A stretch of DNA of 64,000 bases from Gonocerus acuteangulatus (Eukaryota > Arthropoda > Insecta > Hemiptera > Coreidae), in NCBI GenBank assembly GCA_946811695.1, contig OX328131.1, forward strand, positions 6,699,826 through 6,763,825, given 5' to 3'. Below, piece by piece: positions 43,390-53,877 of the stretch (positions within the stretch are counted from its first letter, which is position 1; the number at the start of each line of letters is the position of its first letter). A model generated the notes under the pieces. That model saw nothing but the letters and a program-made list of their open reading frames with translations. It had not been told where the DNA came from and did not search any database. The position numbers and the translations under genes are program-made.

Positions 43390-43984
43390 CCCCAGAAAGC
43401 CGAATTGATGAATGTCCATGGAATGTTCCCTCCAATTAACCCTATTTTTGTAACTATTAGCTGGTATTTTGTGATAATAGTTTCCTTATTCCCCGAAGGA
43501 CCAGGGCTAAATTAACTATAATTTGTATTTTTCTAAGATATTTATATGTACTGTTGGAAGATTAACTTATTGTGTAATAAATAAATACCAGAAAAATTTG
43601 GTAATCCATAGAGCTTCATATAAACTAGATGATTTTAAAGGTCAATCAACAATACGTCATGAGTGGGCCTGAGGACCTTTCTTATTTTAAAGGTGTGGTT
43701 GCTCGGTCAGATTGTCCTTGAAAGAGTTTTAGGTTTGTTTTGAAAAATTGTTCTCGGATTAACAACTTTCCTGCACGTGCGTTTTAATACACGTGTTTTC
43801 ATGGAATCGATGGAGTTATGTAACGCCTGCCGTGTTACTGGCCAGAGCTACCAGGCTAAAAGCCGATATCTTGTTATAAAAAATACACCACATCAACTTG
43901 TTGCTTTTTATTTTATTTTTTTTTTTGTGAAGATTCTAAAAATTCAATTTAATATATCTACTATCTATACTAGTATTTATTTTA
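43390..43984. other. sequence without recognised gene
   Basis: No feature recognised between the satellite and the next repeat, apart from short AT-rich low complexity. Confidence 0.4.
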
Positions 43985-45000
43985 ATACTCGGTGAATACC
44001 CGTGCTTCGTCACGGGAGATAAGTAGTTATTTTATTGTGTTAAATAATGTATCATCAAAATTCATGTTACTATATAATTTTGTGCAGTTTATTATAGCAC
44101 GTTTCCCTTCATACTACATGTTATTCATCAATTAATAAGTAATCAAAGTATAATGTTTCTTCAAACTTGGGCGCTCCGGACTCGTGTCATGAAACAGATA
44201 ACGTAAAGATAACCCGTTATCTATAGGTTAGCAGTAACAGGAGTTACCATCACCAGGTATAACGTAAACGCTATGAGGGACAAAATCACAGTTTATTTCT
44301 AGTAATTCAAGGTCTGCCATCATAGGTGAAAATAACCTCCCTTAAAAATAACATTTTTGAAATAGATACAGTACGGTAACAGATGTTCTTTTATCGTCCT
44401 AGCAACGCATGCCTAGGCTTGCCTGCTCAAACCAACTAAAAATTTTAACCCCCCTAAAAATACTTAAAAATTTGAATATCAAAAAATCCTTTCTTAGCGA
44501 TTGTTCTTCACTTTTTCACCTTCATTCTCTCGACAATTTCATCCCAAGGGGAAATTTAAAACTTATTTTATAACTAACGGGTTTACTATCTACTCAGGGC
44601 AATTTATGATACTACCGCCTTCGCAAACTCGGCATTTCATCCCGCCCCGTGGCTTTCAACGCCCTGGACCGTCACGTTACTTTCTTCTTTGAGCTTACTG
44701 CAAAAATAAATGAAAAACTTGGAACATCCGTTAGTATTTTTCTGTTTGCTATGTCCTTTGCACTTACCGTAAACCTCTGGGCCAAATTCTGATGAGTTCC
44801 CTCTTGCTTGCTGCCTACTCTAACCAACTAAAAATTCAAACCCCTCAAAAAATACTTAAAAATTTGAATATCAAAAAATCATTTCATGGCGGGTGTTTAC
44901 ATACCAAAGGGAGTGTCCATGCAAAATTTCAACATTTTTTGTCAAGTGGTTTGGGCTGGGTGATGATAGGTCAGTGAGTGAGTGGTATTTGACAAATATA
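43985..45000 (+). repeat. CCCGTGCTTCGTCACGG repeat family, copy 1
   Basis: Begins GAATACCCGTGCTTCGTCAC, includes TTTTGTGCAGTTTATTATAG, CAAGGGGAAATTTAAAACTT, GGGTTTACTATCTACTCAGG and AAGGGAGTGTCCATGCAAAA, and ends GTCAGTGAGTGAGTGGTATT then ACAAATATATAG. Other copies: 47695-48366 (inverted) and 49739-50850. Confidence 0.75.
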
Positions 45001-45090
45001 TAGTAGATTAACCGAACAAGGAGACAAATAATTATTTTGGCAAGGTTTTGTATAGGACACAGTTTACTGACGAACAGTTACCTATGAAAA

Positions 45091-46000
45091 AGCCCGACTC
45101 GCAGGAACTGCATCATCTTAGCGCGGTTCCGTTCTTATCCCTAGTCTAATTTGGAAAGATTAAAATAGAATCAGTTATTATTTTGGTTCCACCAGTCTTG
45201 AAAGGACTTGATTTACGATCTTACCTGTAGGGGTCGGCCAACCCATAAGTCGGCCAGAAAGGCCTCCGCTCAGAGGCATTTGGAAAGCCTTGGGATCTCT
45301 CTCTTTGAACGCTATATTTTTTAAATTAATCCCCTAAAAGAAATACATCCTCCTATTAGAAGCAATAAAAAAATAACAAGAAATAAAAACAGACAAAAAG
45401 AACCGTTTAAATAAACCAAATCAATTGTCGTTTATCAAACTTCTAAGTTTTAGGTACTTATTTCTCCGTTTTACATAGCATAATCAAAACTTTCTTCAGA
45501 ACCTTTTTTCTAGAGCATTTAGTAACCTTCCGTTTACCAAGATTCTCAACCGTTTTCGAGATATTAAGGAAAGTATACAAAGTTACCAAAACTTTTTACG
45601 TCTGTTAATAAAATATTTTATTCTAACCCTTCCTAAACTCCAAACGTAACAAAAATTTCAACATATTAGTTTTAATGAAAGTAGAACATGCAGAAAATGT
45701 TTCAACTGAATCCCATGATTCTAAGTACCCAAACCAAAAACGTTATTCAACAACTATTTTTCCAATTTTCTCGGAATACGGTTAAAGATATCGCATTGTA
45801 AATGGTTTCATTCGTTTTCTTAGGCTAAGAAGTCTATAAAACTTGCAAACATATGAAGTAAGCGAAACGATTTTTTTCACGCGAATTTTGCTCCAAAAAC
45901 CATGTTCCGGTGGGCGGATTCTGCTGGTTAACGAACTTGACCTTTCAAATTAGACGAAAGATTTTTGTAGACCTTTCGTCTAGGAGCTAGAGAGCGAACA

Positions 46001-46046
<46 letters not shown>

Positions 46047-46179
46047 AACGACCGTCATTTTCGGTCTCTAGGGGCTCTGAAACGCAAAATTTTCTAGTCG
46101 GCACTTCCGGATTGTTTCATGAGATCAACCTTATAAGCGGGGTTCCTCCCTATGAAGGGAGGGAGGAACCGGGCTAAAA
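45091..46179 (+). mobile_element. full-length HINE-1 element, best-preserved ends
   Basis: 5' AGCCCGACTCGCAGGAACTG with subterminal TTAGCGCGGTTCC at 45118-45130. 3' perfect foldback GGTTCCTCCC (46141-46150) / GGGAGGAACC (46161-46170), then GGGCTAA, so the subterminal inverse GGAACCGGGCTAA at 46165-46177 has one mismatch. TA run at about 46005-46043. The structure matches HINE-2 in every part with different sequence. Confidence 0.72.
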
Positions 46180-46370
46180 GGATTTGTATCTAATAATAAC
46201 TACACTACAAGTATCTCATTCAAACCGAAATATCACTTCAAAAAGTATAAATTAATAAAAGCTTCCGATTAGCGACAACTTTCTGAAAATCATTACTCTT
46301 CAGAAAAATCCTACCGACTGCTGAATCTCACAAAAGTTTTAAAATTTCATCAGCTTTCCAACAATATACT

Positions 46371-47280
46371 CAGTTTTGAGAATGTTCATTTTCGGATATT
46401 ATCAGAAATAAATGAAAATTAATATTGATGATATTAATATTCAATGATTATAGTATGTCTAACATAAAAGTAGTATAGAAAACAATTAAAAAAAATTATA
46501 AATACCTTGATAAAATACATGAAATCTACTTGTGAAGGGATTATGTTCCAAAAGGAGATGGTATATAAGACCCAGTGATGGTGGAATGCTCCGAGTGCGA
46601 ATCTTTAAATTTAAAAACATTTCCCTGGATATTCCATCCGTATAGTTTTGACACAATATTCCGGCGCCATACTGTAACGTACGCTCTTTCAAGGTCGAAT
46701 GAAACGGCTATAATAGATTCCTTGTTTATAAATGCATTAAAAATTTCCTTTTCTAATTGAACAATATGGTCCATTGTCGAGTGGTTCGATCTGTAGCCAC
46801 ATTGATATTCTGAAAGGAGCTTATTTTTTTCAAGGAACCATAAGAGCCGTTTGTTAATCATTCGTTCGTATAGCTTGCCGATACAGCTGGTTAGAGCTAT
46901 TGGTCTGTAACTAGTAGGGAGAGATTTATCTTTGTCTTTTTTCAGTATGGGGATGACAATTGATTGATTCCAGCTACTGGGATATTCTCCTGTCTCATAT
47001 GCAGTATTAAATGATTTTAAAAGAGTGCATAAGCCAGCAAATATACTCAGTTTTGAGAATGTTCATTTTCGGTTATTATCAGAAATAAATGAAAATTAAT
47101 ATTGATGATATTGATATTTAATGATTATAGTATGTCTAACATAAAAGTAGAATAGAAAACAATTAAAAAAATTATAAATACCTTGATAAAATACATGAAA
47201 TCTACTTGTGAAGGGATTATGTTCCAAAAGGAGATGGTATATAAGACCCAGTGATGGTGGAATGCTCCGAGTGCGAATCA
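46371..47280. repeat. direct duplication of about 235 bp flanking a LINE RT piece
   Basis: 46371-46605 and 47046-47280 are nearly identical (CAGTTTTGAGAATGTTCATT ... GATGGTGGAATGCTCCGAGT, GCGAATC). The RT fragment lies exactly between them. Confidence 0.75.
46606..47043 (-). pseudogene. LINE reverse transcriptase, N-terminal palm fragment
   Basis: On minus: Y-E-T-G-E-Y-P-S-S-W-N-Q-S, IVIPILKKDKDKSLPTSYRP, IALTSCIGKLYERMINKRLL, LLSEYQCGYRSNHSTMDHIV and SFDLERAYVTVWRR (motif A, catalytic Asp kept, the usual second Asp of KAYDT replaced by Val). These are the expected RT motifs of the RNase-H-group LINEs. The fragment stops before the FADD box. No flanking target duplication other than the 235-bp direct repeats. 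Confidence 0.75.
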
Positions 47281-47624
47281 AGGCCGTGATGGTTTCAGCG
47301 TTTATTTGCTCATGTTTCAAAAGTCCTTGTTTGTTGTATTTGTTTTGTCGTTGATAACAATATGATATCATGCGGCATTTGGCTTCGTTGCATAACATTA
47401 TTAAAGGTTTATATATATGAGAATTACTCAACACGCGATATTACATAAAATGCTGAAACGTCTTTATAACATAACTTATTACACAATTACACAGTCCAGA
47501 TTATTAGGAAAAGTTTTTGCCAGTGCAGTGAGCAGGAATTAATAAAATCTGAAAGTCTGCGGATATGACCTAGACAAAAAGTTTTTAATTACTGTAAAAT
47601 ATTCCAGCAAGATTGATTCGTATT
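47281..47624. other. sequence without recognised gene
   Basis: AT-rich; a minus-strand frame of 112 codons reaching into the duplicated block has no recognisable motif. Confidence 0.35.
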
Positions 47625-47628
47625 AAAA

Positions 47629-48366
47629 AAAATGTCCGTCACACAGAAGATGCATAAAACATGCCTCAAAAAGGTGGTTTGCTTAAAACCTAGTATGTAT
47701 TTGTCAAATACCACTCACTCACTCACTCACTGACTATAACCGCCCAGCCAAACCTCTGGACAGAAAAATTTGAAATTTAGCATGGACACTCCCTTTGGTA
47801 TGTAAACACCCGCCATGAAATGATTTTTTGATATTCAAATTTTTAAGTATTTTTAGAGGGGTTTGAATTTTTAGTTGGTTAGAGTAGGCAGCAAGCAAGA
47901 GGGAACTCATCAGAATTTGGCCCAGAGGTTTACGGTAAGTGCAAAGGACATAGCAAACAGAAAAATACTAACGGATGTTCCATGTTTTTCATTTAATTTT
48001 GCAGTAAGCTCAAAGAAGAAAGTAACGTGACGTTCCAGGGTGTTGAAACCCACGGGGCGGATGAAATGCCGAGTTTGCGAAGGCGGTTGCAACATAAATT
48101 GCCCTGAGTAGATAGCAAAACCCGTTAGTTATAAAATAAGTTTTAAATTTCCCCTTGGGATAAAATTGGCGAGAGAATGAAGGTGAAAAAGTGAAGATAA
48201 ATTGGCAAAGTCCCCAGAGGAGTAAACGACAGAATGAAGGTGTTTCGTGCAGATGGATTGCCGGAGTCGATAGTTTATTACTGTAGGTGTAGTGAGTCTC
48301 ATGGGGGTCGTAGGATAGGATTAAAAAACTTGTTCCCGCCAAAAGACAGCTGATCAATGTGGCCAC
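47629..48366 (-). repeat. HINE-2-like end followed by CCCGTGCTTCGTCACGG family copy 2 (inverted)
   Basis: 47630-47670 resembles the HINE-2 5' end (AATGTCCGTCACACAGAAGA). From about 47695 the sequence is the reverse complement of 44490-45000 (CAAATACCACTCACTCACTC, AACTAAAAATTC complement, GAAAGTAACGTGACG). The upstream end of the family is not reached. Confidence 0.6.
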
Positions 48367-48752
48367 GTGTTGAGGACCCGCCTTCCATGGAACTCTTTCA
48401 TTATTTCTCCTAAAATCTTCTACTCGTTCAGATGGATCTATAGACGCACATTGGGTAACGCAATTTTTATGAAGTGTTTTATGTACCTTGAAATTTTGCT
48501 ATAATGTACCTCTTGGGTAAATACGAACGTAAATATTTGTTGCTAGATTTACCGTGGAACTCGCGCAGGTATTGCGCATGGGAGAAAGGTGCCAAAAATG
48601 TTGCCCAAAAATTCAGAAGTTAACTATCTTTAATGTAAAATTAAGACAATGTTACAATTAATAAAAAATAAAGCAGACACTTTCAAGGGGAATAACATGT
48701 AAAAAAAAATAAGTTTTTTATTTTTTTTTTCTAATATTAAATGGGTTTTTAT

Positions 48753-48941
48753 TCACGCTGTCCAGATGATCAGGTGCTTTAACTCACTCTTACACCGCAC
48801 CGGTACACTCTTAACTCACGCTGTCCAGATGATCAGGTGCTTTAACTCACTCTTACACCGCACCGGTACACTCTTAACTCACGCTGTCCAGATGATCAGG
48901 TGCTTTAACTCACTCTTACACCGCACCGGTACACTCTTAAC
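48753..48941. repeat. 63-bp tandem repeat, three copies
   Basis: Starts at 48753, 48816 and 48879 with TCACGCTGTCCAGATGATCA; unit ends CCGGTACACTCTTAAC. Copies are identical, so recent. Confidence 0.9.
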
Positions 48942-48945
48942 TCAC

Positions 48946-49738
48946 CGGTTACACGCAGTGTATTGCAGTCATAGGCAACATTATAACATAATTAAAACAC
49001 ACAAAAACAGTTTGCCCTTTTGTAATTATTTTCAATTGTGTTTATTAAAAACGCTGTTTAAATCGCAGCGTGAATACAGCACTTCATTTAATATTTTTAA
49101 AAAAATTGGTACTTTGGGTTTTTTTATTTACATTTTAACCCCCTTAAAAGTGCCTGCCTTATTTTTTATTCCTTGTAAAATTTCTGGTGTTCCACGGTAA
49201 GTCTAGCCGACACATATTTACCTTCTTATGTACTCAAGAGATACATTATAGGAAAATTTCAAGGTCAATAAAACACTTCTTGAAAAGTGCGTAACCAGCT
49301 CTCTGTCTATTGTGTGTGTGTATGTATAAGTGTGTGTATTTTGCTGGTTAATGAACTCTGGCTCACTGTCTTCGTCTAATTATATTTAGTACTTGGGAGA
49401 TAGAGGAAGACCACGGTGAAAATATGGTCACCTAACTGCTACCATTGGTCTCCCTATATCTCCCAGGCATTCGTTACTCAAGAAGGCTATCAAAGAGCGT
49501 GCCGAAGCGTTCTTAATTAAGATTTTTACGAAAGTCTGAAGCTAGGTTTTCACGGGGCAATAATACGAAAGCCTACTCGCTTTCAATCTGACTTTCGTGG
49601 TTCTTGCCTCAACAAAATCCATGTGGCGATGAAGCGTGAGCGTCCGTCCAAACGGTCACGAATGACGATTAAGTATTTGCTTGGAAATCATGGCTTTTAC
49701 AAGAACGTTTTGGAGTTGTCGGTACGGTTTATAGTAGT
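48946..49738. other. sequence without recognised gene
   Basis: No coding or RNA gene recognised. A short foldback-like pair (GGGAGATAGAGGAAGACCA at 49395 and TGGTCTCCCTATATCTCCC at 49446) flanks about 30 bp. Confidence 0.4.
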
Positions 49739-50850
49739 ACTAGCTGAATACCCGTGCTTCGTCACGGCAGATAAGTAGTTTTTATATTGCGTTAAATAAT
49801 GTTTCATTAAAATTAAGTTACTATACAATTTTGTGCAGTTTATTATAGCACGGTTCCCGTCATACTATATGTTATTCAATCGGCGTTAAAATTTAAAAGT
49901 TTATGTTTCCAAAAAGTTATTTGGAAACACCCATTATATTTGCGAGCATTACCAAGGTTATAGGCGAGGAGGCTGTGCAAGGGTTCCGGATATTATTGCC
50001 TCACCTAGAAAACTCTAAGGTTAGGCTTACCATACATCACGGTTTGACCGGGACTGTCCCGGTATTTTGCAATTGTTTCGGTGTCCCGCCCGGTTTTATC
50101 AACGTCCCGGAAAAGGCTGTAAGATGTAAAAGGTAATGAATTCATGTTTATAAGAATATTTTATAAATCGGTTACTTTTCTACAATCAACATTTTTACTA
50201 CTGCTCACAGTGTCAAAGATATGAGAAGTAATCTAACTGTAAAACGCTGGAACTACCTGCGCAGCGCTGCCAGCTGCCAGACACTACTATTTGGCTGAGA
50301 GATTTTTTTAAGAAAATCAAGTAGCAAAAAAAGTTCCGTTCTGATTTTTAAGGTTTGGGTAGACTAACAGTTCAGGATCCCCCCTTGCCGTTACTTGCTA
50401 GGCTTAAAACTCACCATTTTGCTTATAATTTGTACTGTTTTTATTCCCAACCCCCCCCCCCCTGGTATGCCCATCCCATATTAATGTGTCTCGGTTTAAC
50501 TCTCCAAAAATATGGCAAGCCAATCTGACGGGAACAGGGAGAAAAGAAACGCAATTAAAACTCTATGAGTGACAGTTTATTTCTAGTATTCAAGGACTGC
50601 CATCATAGTGGAAATTAACCTCAATTAAAAATAATACTATGAAATAGATACAGTACGGTAACAGCTGTTCTGTTACCGTCCTAGCAACGCTTGCTGCCTA
50701 GGCTTGCATGCTCTAACCAACTCAAACTTTAAACCCCTCTAAAAATACTTAAAAATTCGAATATCAAAAAATCCTTTCTTAGTGAGTGCCTACGTTATAT
50801 AGGGAGTGTCCATGCAAAATTGCAAAATGTGCCAGAAAATCAAACACGTT
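49739..50850 (+). repeat. CCCGTGCTTCGTCACGG repeat family, copy 3
   Basis: CTAGCTGAATACCCGTGCTT at 49741 through TATACAATTTTGTGCAGTTT, and the distal part AACCCCTCTAAAAATACTTA to GGGAGTGTCCATGCAAAATT. A different block containing CCGGGACTGTCCCGGTATTT (50050-50110) is inserted. Confidence 0.65.
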
Positions 50851-51115
50851 TAATACCGTACTTGAGCGTTCGTGAATTTGTCTGACACCAGATGACGTCC
50901 GAGGCAAACTCACGCCACCTCGTTCACACTAGGCAATTCCTCGAACTCCGTGGCCACTCTTTCGTATAATTGTCCCGTGAAAACGGGGCGCTATTCTTGC
51001 CCCCAGCCGAATCCCAACTATTCCTTGACTTCGTATCAACACGACAAACTATCTGCATCATATTATATTTACTCGAAATCTCGCTTTCTAAAGAAGTTTT
51101 GACACCTGTTGACAG

Positions 51116-51414
51116 GTATTCCGACTGGAGCGGCACTATTGGAGCAGAATACGACGCAGATCCTAGCAACTTCTCGCTGCTCCATGACAACACTACTGAC
51201 TTCCTGTCGAACAGTACCATCGGCGAACTGGAACGTGTTCTGCCTCCCTTGGAACCCTGGCAAGCCATCCTTATAGCCATCACATTAGGGATCTGCATCG
51301 TTCTTACTGTCGGAGGCAACATCCTGGTACTAATGGCTTTCATTGTCGACAGGACTATCCGGCAGCCCAGCAATTACTTCATTGCTTCCTTGGCAGCGAC
51401 TGATATGCTCATAG
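51116..51414 (+). CDS. mAChR-B: muscarinic acetylcholine receptor, B type: exon with N-terminus and TM1-TM2 start
   Basis: Plus-strand exon. It encodes an extracellular N-terminal part with three N-glycosylation sequons (NFS, NTT, NST), TM1 (ILIAITLGICIVLTVGGNIL, with the GN of class A TM1) and the start of TM2 (NYFIASLAATDMLIG). The donor G|GTAAAT is at 51414/51415; it joins in phase to the exon at 51779, restoring [12 protein letters not shown]. The frame is open back to about 50970, but no ATG occurs before TM1, so the start codon must lie in an upstream exon. CTGTTGACAG at 51106-51115 is the best acceptor, giving the start used here. This is a host gene, GC-richer than its surroundings. 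Confidence 0.75.
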
Positions 51415-51504
51415 GTAAATAAAAATCATTATATTGGATATACTTATGTAATACATTTGTTATGTATGTGGAAAGACAACAATTAGAAATACAGAAAAAT
51501 AAAT

Positions 51505-51690
51505 AAATCAAACCCCTAACAAGCCACAATATCCCAGGGGGCCATAGCTGTAAAGGTAACTGATTCTTGACTACACGACGCACTAGGGCGATGCCCTGGC
51601 TATCAAATATTCCCCTGTTAAGGTGCCCATTAAAGACCTGGACAGCCATATTTATCATCAGATTAGTTATAACTGTATTTTTATGTGACA
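51505..51690 (-). mobile_element. SINE-2 fragment in the receptor intron
   Basis: Related to 58140-58320: ACAAGCC, GGTAACTGATTCTTGA, ATAGCTGTAAAGG and GTGCCCATTAA occur in the same order and orientation, with an AAATAAATAAATC tail. The tRNA-like head is missing. It fills half of the 364-bp intron 51415-51778. Confidence 0.65.
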
Positions 51691-51778
51691 TTTTCCCCTC
51701 CCTGTCGATAAACCTATTTATTATGTACAAACCTCACTTTTAAATGGTTACATAGTAATTCTGTGTCTATATTTGCAG

Positions 51779-53877
51779 GTACAGTGTCCATGCCGTTCTT
51801 CATGGTGTATGTCTTGATGGGCTACTGGAACCTTGGACCAATCCTCTGCGATCTTTGGTTATCTGTGGACTACACGGTCTGTCTAGTTTCCCAATACACG
51901 GTGCTTCTTATCACCATAGACAGGTTCTGCTCCGTCAAGATAGCCGCCAAGTATCGCGGTTGGAGGACCAAGAAGAAGGTCATTTGGATGGTAACCATCA
52001 CCTGGATCATTCCGGCACTTCTGTTCTTCATCAGTATCTTCGGCTGGGAACACTTTGTGGGTTACAGAGACCTTTTGCCGGGGCAGTGCGCCGTTCAGTT
52101 CCTAAAGGATCCTGTGTTCAACACTGCCCTCATCATCGGATACTACTGGACGACGCTGGTCGTCCTCTTTGTTCTCTACGGAGGCATATATAAGGTGGCC
52201 TATGAGATGCAGAAGAAGAGCGAAGCGAAGCAGAGGAAGATGCAGTCCATGGTTGCACTGAGTGCTGGTGCAGTTTCCGGGATGGCAGGCAGGGCTGCAG
52301 GAATTGGTCTTTCTAAAACTCAAAGCACCTTGCTTAGTCAAGACAAGCCTAAAACTGCAAGTACTCCTTGCACTGGCTTGACTGTTGCATCAACTCACAG
52401 TGCAGCAGAGTCTATATCCAGCCATAAAAACTCCAGCAGGACAGGAACGTCGACAGACGGACAGACTCCTAACGAGAAGAAAAAACCAGCAGGCGGTGAA
52501 GGAGACAAGTCGGAAAGGTCGAGCAGTCCGGCCTTCGACTCGGACGACGACAGTACTACTTGTACGGCAGTCGATAGGGTTCCTACGTGGAACAAGAAGA
52601 AGCCATCCCTAGCAGGAATGGTGGCGCAGTCTGGTGCACTCACTGTATTCGCGCCAGGCAAAGTCAACGGCGTTATTCCAATCAAAATACCAGAATCGAA
52701 AGCTAAAGATTCGCCAGAGAAACCTCTTTCTCAGATTTCTGAGCACAGCCACCCAGAAAGTCCTTCTATAAAGTTGAGCAGTCCACAGAAAGGTTCTGAC
52801 ACTCCGGGAGGACAATCAGGGAAGACTATCACACCCATTTCCACTAAAGGGGATCTCCAGAAGAGTGATCGCTCCCTTTCAGAGATTTCATCCCCTCCCT
52901 TGTCGAGCATACAGTCTCCTCCGAGCATCATTCCACCGCCGACAATGTTCCAGTCGAGCACACCAAATTCTAGCAGTTCTCCGCTGAGTAACTCAGGAAG
53001 ACCGAGAAGTCTTATTATGACGAAGAATACTTACGATATCCTGACAGGTATGGACAATTCGGACTTGCGGTACATGGATGAGAGTTCTGTCATAGTGCCA
53101 TCGCCCAACTTCGAGAGCCCGCCATCGACCATGAGCTTCCCGGCCACAGCATCTACAGCTCCTCCATCACCGATGCACAATTCTATTACAATAAGCAACA
53201 CATCACTACTTCAAGCCGCACTCATCCGTGCTGCAGCGCAACAAGGAACACCGCCCAAAACGGTGACTCCTCCTCCACCTCACGCAGTCCCAAAAGTGAA
53301 CACTGAAGTTACCATCACTGCCGAAGATAAATTGATAACAACGGTGATTGAAAATGTTGCCGAAACAGAAACTGTAGAAAAAGCTGGTACTCCTGCCACC
53401 ATATACTCGACAACTTCTAATTCGCTGGCAACAGTCCAGGCAGTTATGACTGCACCGTCTACTCCAGATCCTAGGAACGCTTCCACTAAATCGGCAAGGT
53501 CTGCTAGGGGATCCGAGAGGAAGGAAGGTTCTCGAAGAGACTTTGTCAAAACTATTGGTAAACACTTAAAAGCAAAAGGTCGGAGCGCTAATCTCGGGCG
53601 CCAAAAATCTAAATCTGAAAACAGGGCTAGAAAAGCGTTTCGAACAATATCCTTCATCCTCGGAGCCTTTGTCGCTTGTTGGACGCCATACCATGTCCTA
53701 GCTCTTGTCGAAGGCTTCTGCTCCCATCCACCATGTACTAACGAACATCTCTTCCTTTTCTCCTACTTCCTTTGTTACGCCAACAGTCCAATGAATCCAT
53801 TCTGCTATGCCCTTGCTAACCACCAATTCAAGAAAACCTTTACTCGGTTATTAAAAGGAGATTTCCATATGACTTAG
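51779..53877 (+). CDS. mAChR-B: muscarinic acetylcholine receptor, B type: main exon, TM2-TM7
   Basis: Acceptor ATTTGCAG at 51771-51778; stop TAG 53875-53877; about 699 codons. TM3 has the amine-binding Asp (SVDYTV, 51868) and DRF at 51919. TM4 is [22 protein letters not shown]5 [20 protein letters not shown]. The third intracellular loop is huge (about 470 residues, Ser/Thr/Pro-rich, low complexity). TM6 is [22 protein letters not shown]7 [20 protein letters not shown] with Tyr, Cys and Tyr of the muscarinic pocket, then a short tail [29 protein letters not shown] rather than DRYFSVTRPLTYRA indicates B type, which couples to Gi/o in insects (family knowledge). It acts at the neuronal plasma membrane. 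His replaces the TM6 Asn of vertebrate receptors. Confidence 0.85.

Noticed and set aside
52102..53657. Long frames overlapping the receptor on the other strand and frames
   Set aside because: They are shadows of the receptor exon, with no motifs and no independent start context.
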